Source of the DNA: Enterobacter cloacae subsp. cloacae ATCC 13047
GTDB taxonomy: Bacteria > Pseudomonadota > Gammaproteobacteria > Enterobacterales > Enterobacteriaceae
Length of the DNA stretch: 64,000 nt
Reading direction: 5' to 3'
Assembly (NCBI RefSeq): GCF_000025565.1
Contig: NC_014121.1
Span: 2,046,001-2,110,000 of the forward strand
Shown here: positions 62,781-64,000 of the stretch, piece after piece
Layout: every line of letters starts with the position of its first letter
How positions within the stretch are numbered: position 1 is the first letter of the stretch
Translations under genes and position numbers: made by a program
The notes under the pieces: generated by a model
The model's input: the letters and a program-made list of their open reading frames with translations, nothing else
The model's database searches: none
What the model was told of the DNA's origin: nothing

Positions 62781-64000
62781 GCCATTCCCTCCTCGGCCAC
62801 GGCCGCCGGTTTCATGGTCACGGTACGCTGCGCTGCCTTTTGCGGCGCCATACCGTGCTGACGCAGGATCGCGTCGCGCGGGCCATCCATCACCACCTTG
62901 CCGTTTTCCAGCACGATGATGCGGTCAACCAGATCCAGAATCGGCAGCCGGTGTGTTGCCACCACCAGCGTCCGGCGCTTGCCCAGCCATTGCTGTAAGT
63001 GCTGAATGAACTGCTTTTCGCTCATCTCATCCAGCCAGGCGGTAGGCTCGTCCAGCAGAAGAATATTGGGCGACGTGATCAGGGCGCGCGCCAGCAACAG
63101 CGCCTGTCGCTGGCCGCCGGATAACCCGGCCCCCCCTTCATTGATGAGGTAGTTCAGCCCCATTTTCTGCTTACGCACGAACTCCAGCGCACCGCTGTTC
63201 ACCAGCGCCTGATGGATCTCCTCGTCGGTAGCAAGCGGGTTGCCCATCAGGATATTGTCGCGCACAGAGCCAAAGAACAGCCGCGCCTGCTGGCTGAGCA
63301 GCTGCATATCCCGGCGCACATCGGCGGTGTCGAGATGATTTAAGGCAATGTCATCCAGCAGAATGCTTCCCTGCTGCGGTTCCTGCATCCCGGCCAGAAG
63401 CTGCAGCAAGGTACTTTTGCCGGAACCGTTGCGCCCCAGCACCGCCACCCGTTCGCCGGCGCGGATCTGCAATTTGCTGATGTGCAGCACGGTCAGTTTT
63501 TCCTCGTCGTCGTACCAGAATCCCACGTCGTCGAGGGTATAGTTCCCGCGCAGATGGGCTTTATGCACCTTTTTACCCTGCTGAGGATCGTCAATCGGGC
63601 GCTGCATCAGGTCGTCCAGACCCTTTCTCGCCACCTTCGCCGACTGCCAGCGGGACAGCACGCCCGAAATCTGTGAGAGCGGCGCGATGGTGCGCGAGGC
63701 CAGAATCGAGGTTCCCACCAGCGCACCGGTGGTCATGTCGCCGCTGATGACCAGATAGCACCCCACCAGCAACACTACCGCGTAAACTATGGACTGTACC
63801 TCCTGCGTCCAGGTCAGGAGCAGCCCGGTCAGCCAGCGTTGTTTCATTCCGACGGTGGCCGCCACATCGTTGGTGTTGTTCCACTGATTCTGAAAACGCT
63901 GTTCGGCGCGCATCAGCTTGATGTCCTCAATGCCCTGTACCGCCTCCACCAGGGTGGCGTTACGAATGGCGGATTCGCGCATCCCTTCGCTGGACAGTTT
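62777..64000 (-). CDS. Type I secretion ABC transporter, LapB-like (partial)
   Basis: The C-terminal 407 residues are present; the start lies beyond the right edge. The frame is open to base 64000 (KLSSEG before MRESAIRN). The end of the membrane domain is followed by the ATPase: Walker A LGRNGSGKSTLLQLL, Q-loop, signature GGAGLSGGQRQALLLARA, Walker B NILLLDEPTAWLDE and the switch HRL in VVATHRLPIL. The similarity is to exporters of large repeat adhesins (LapB, SiiF-type). The adhesin and TolC-like genes would be outside this window. Confidence 0.88.
   Translation of the reverse strand, partial: KLSSEGMRESAIRNATLVEAVQGIEDIKLMRAEQRFQNQWNNTNDVAATVGMKQRWLTGLLLTWTQEVQSIVYAVVLLVGCYLVISGDMTTGALVGTSILASRTIAPLSQISGVLSRWQSAKVARKGLDDLMQRPIDDPQQGKKVHKAHLRGNYTLDDVGFWYDDEEKLTVLHISKLQIRAGERVAVLGRNGSGKSTLLQLLAGMQEPQQGSILLDDIALNHLDTADVRRDMQLLSQQARLFFGSVRDNILMGNPLATDEEIHQALVNSGALEFVRKQKMGLNYLINEGGAGLSGGQRQALLLARALITSPNILLLDEPTAWLDEMSEKQFIQHLQQWLGKRRTLVVATHRLPILDLVDRIIVLENGKVVMDGPRDAILRQHGMAPQKAAQRTVTMKPAAVAEEGMA

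Overview
The window looks like chromosome from an Enterobacter-type member of the Enterobacteriaceae, probably the E. cloacae complex. This is a judgement from gene content and protein similarity, not from a database search. Much of the left half keeps the gene order of the E. coli K-12 ydc region (yncJ, rlhA, ydcN/sutR, ydcO, ydcL, tehB, tehA, ydcK, rimL, opgD, ydcJ). Non-K-12 genes are slotted between these: an AraC regulator with a DMT exporter, a DppA-like binding protein divergent from a PepT-like peptidase, and an aminotransferase with an amino-acid binding protein and a LysR regulator.

Layout. 1-2359: partial eamA, ydeE with REP elements at its 3' end, and zinT behind a Zur box. 2358-8000: the urtABCDE urea ABC transporter, with a sigma54-type promoter and an NtrC-like palindrome upstream, so probably nitrogen-controlled. 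8000-11756: a MetE-like protein behind met boxes, a rhodanese, an FtrA/GlxA-type regulator and small exported proteins. 11757-32257: the K-12-like ydc block with insertions. 32786-39317: a stress cluster in one direction: yciG, yciF, a small membrane protein, yciE, katN (Mn-catalase), cioAB (cytochrome bd-type oxidase) and a GH13 enzyme. 39318-44363: dehydrogenases, a CinA-like protein, a DUF421 membrane protein, ydeI and a LysR regulator. 44630-50410: a PQQ glucose/quinate-type dehydrogenase, a chemoreceptor with a probable FliA promoter, and frmA/frmR for formaldehyde.

50411-56216 is an AT-rich, decayed mobile region. It holds a LexA box, a RelA/SpoT-domain synthetase gene broken by an amber codon together with a small partner gene, and an MT-A70-type phage DNA methylase gene split by an IS2-group IS3-family element. 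The IS is flanked by an exact 15-bp direct repeat. A phage replication gene carrying nonsense and frameshift lesions and a Cys-rich orphan complete the region.

56246-64000: a LysR regulator, a GNAT acetyltransferase, queH and a DUF883 protein, then a probable adhesin-secretion locus. That locus has a LuxR-like/EAL gene split at an A7 tract, a winged-helix-like regulator, and a type I secretion adaptor and ABC exporter that runs off the window. No tRNA, rRNA or CRISPR array was seen.
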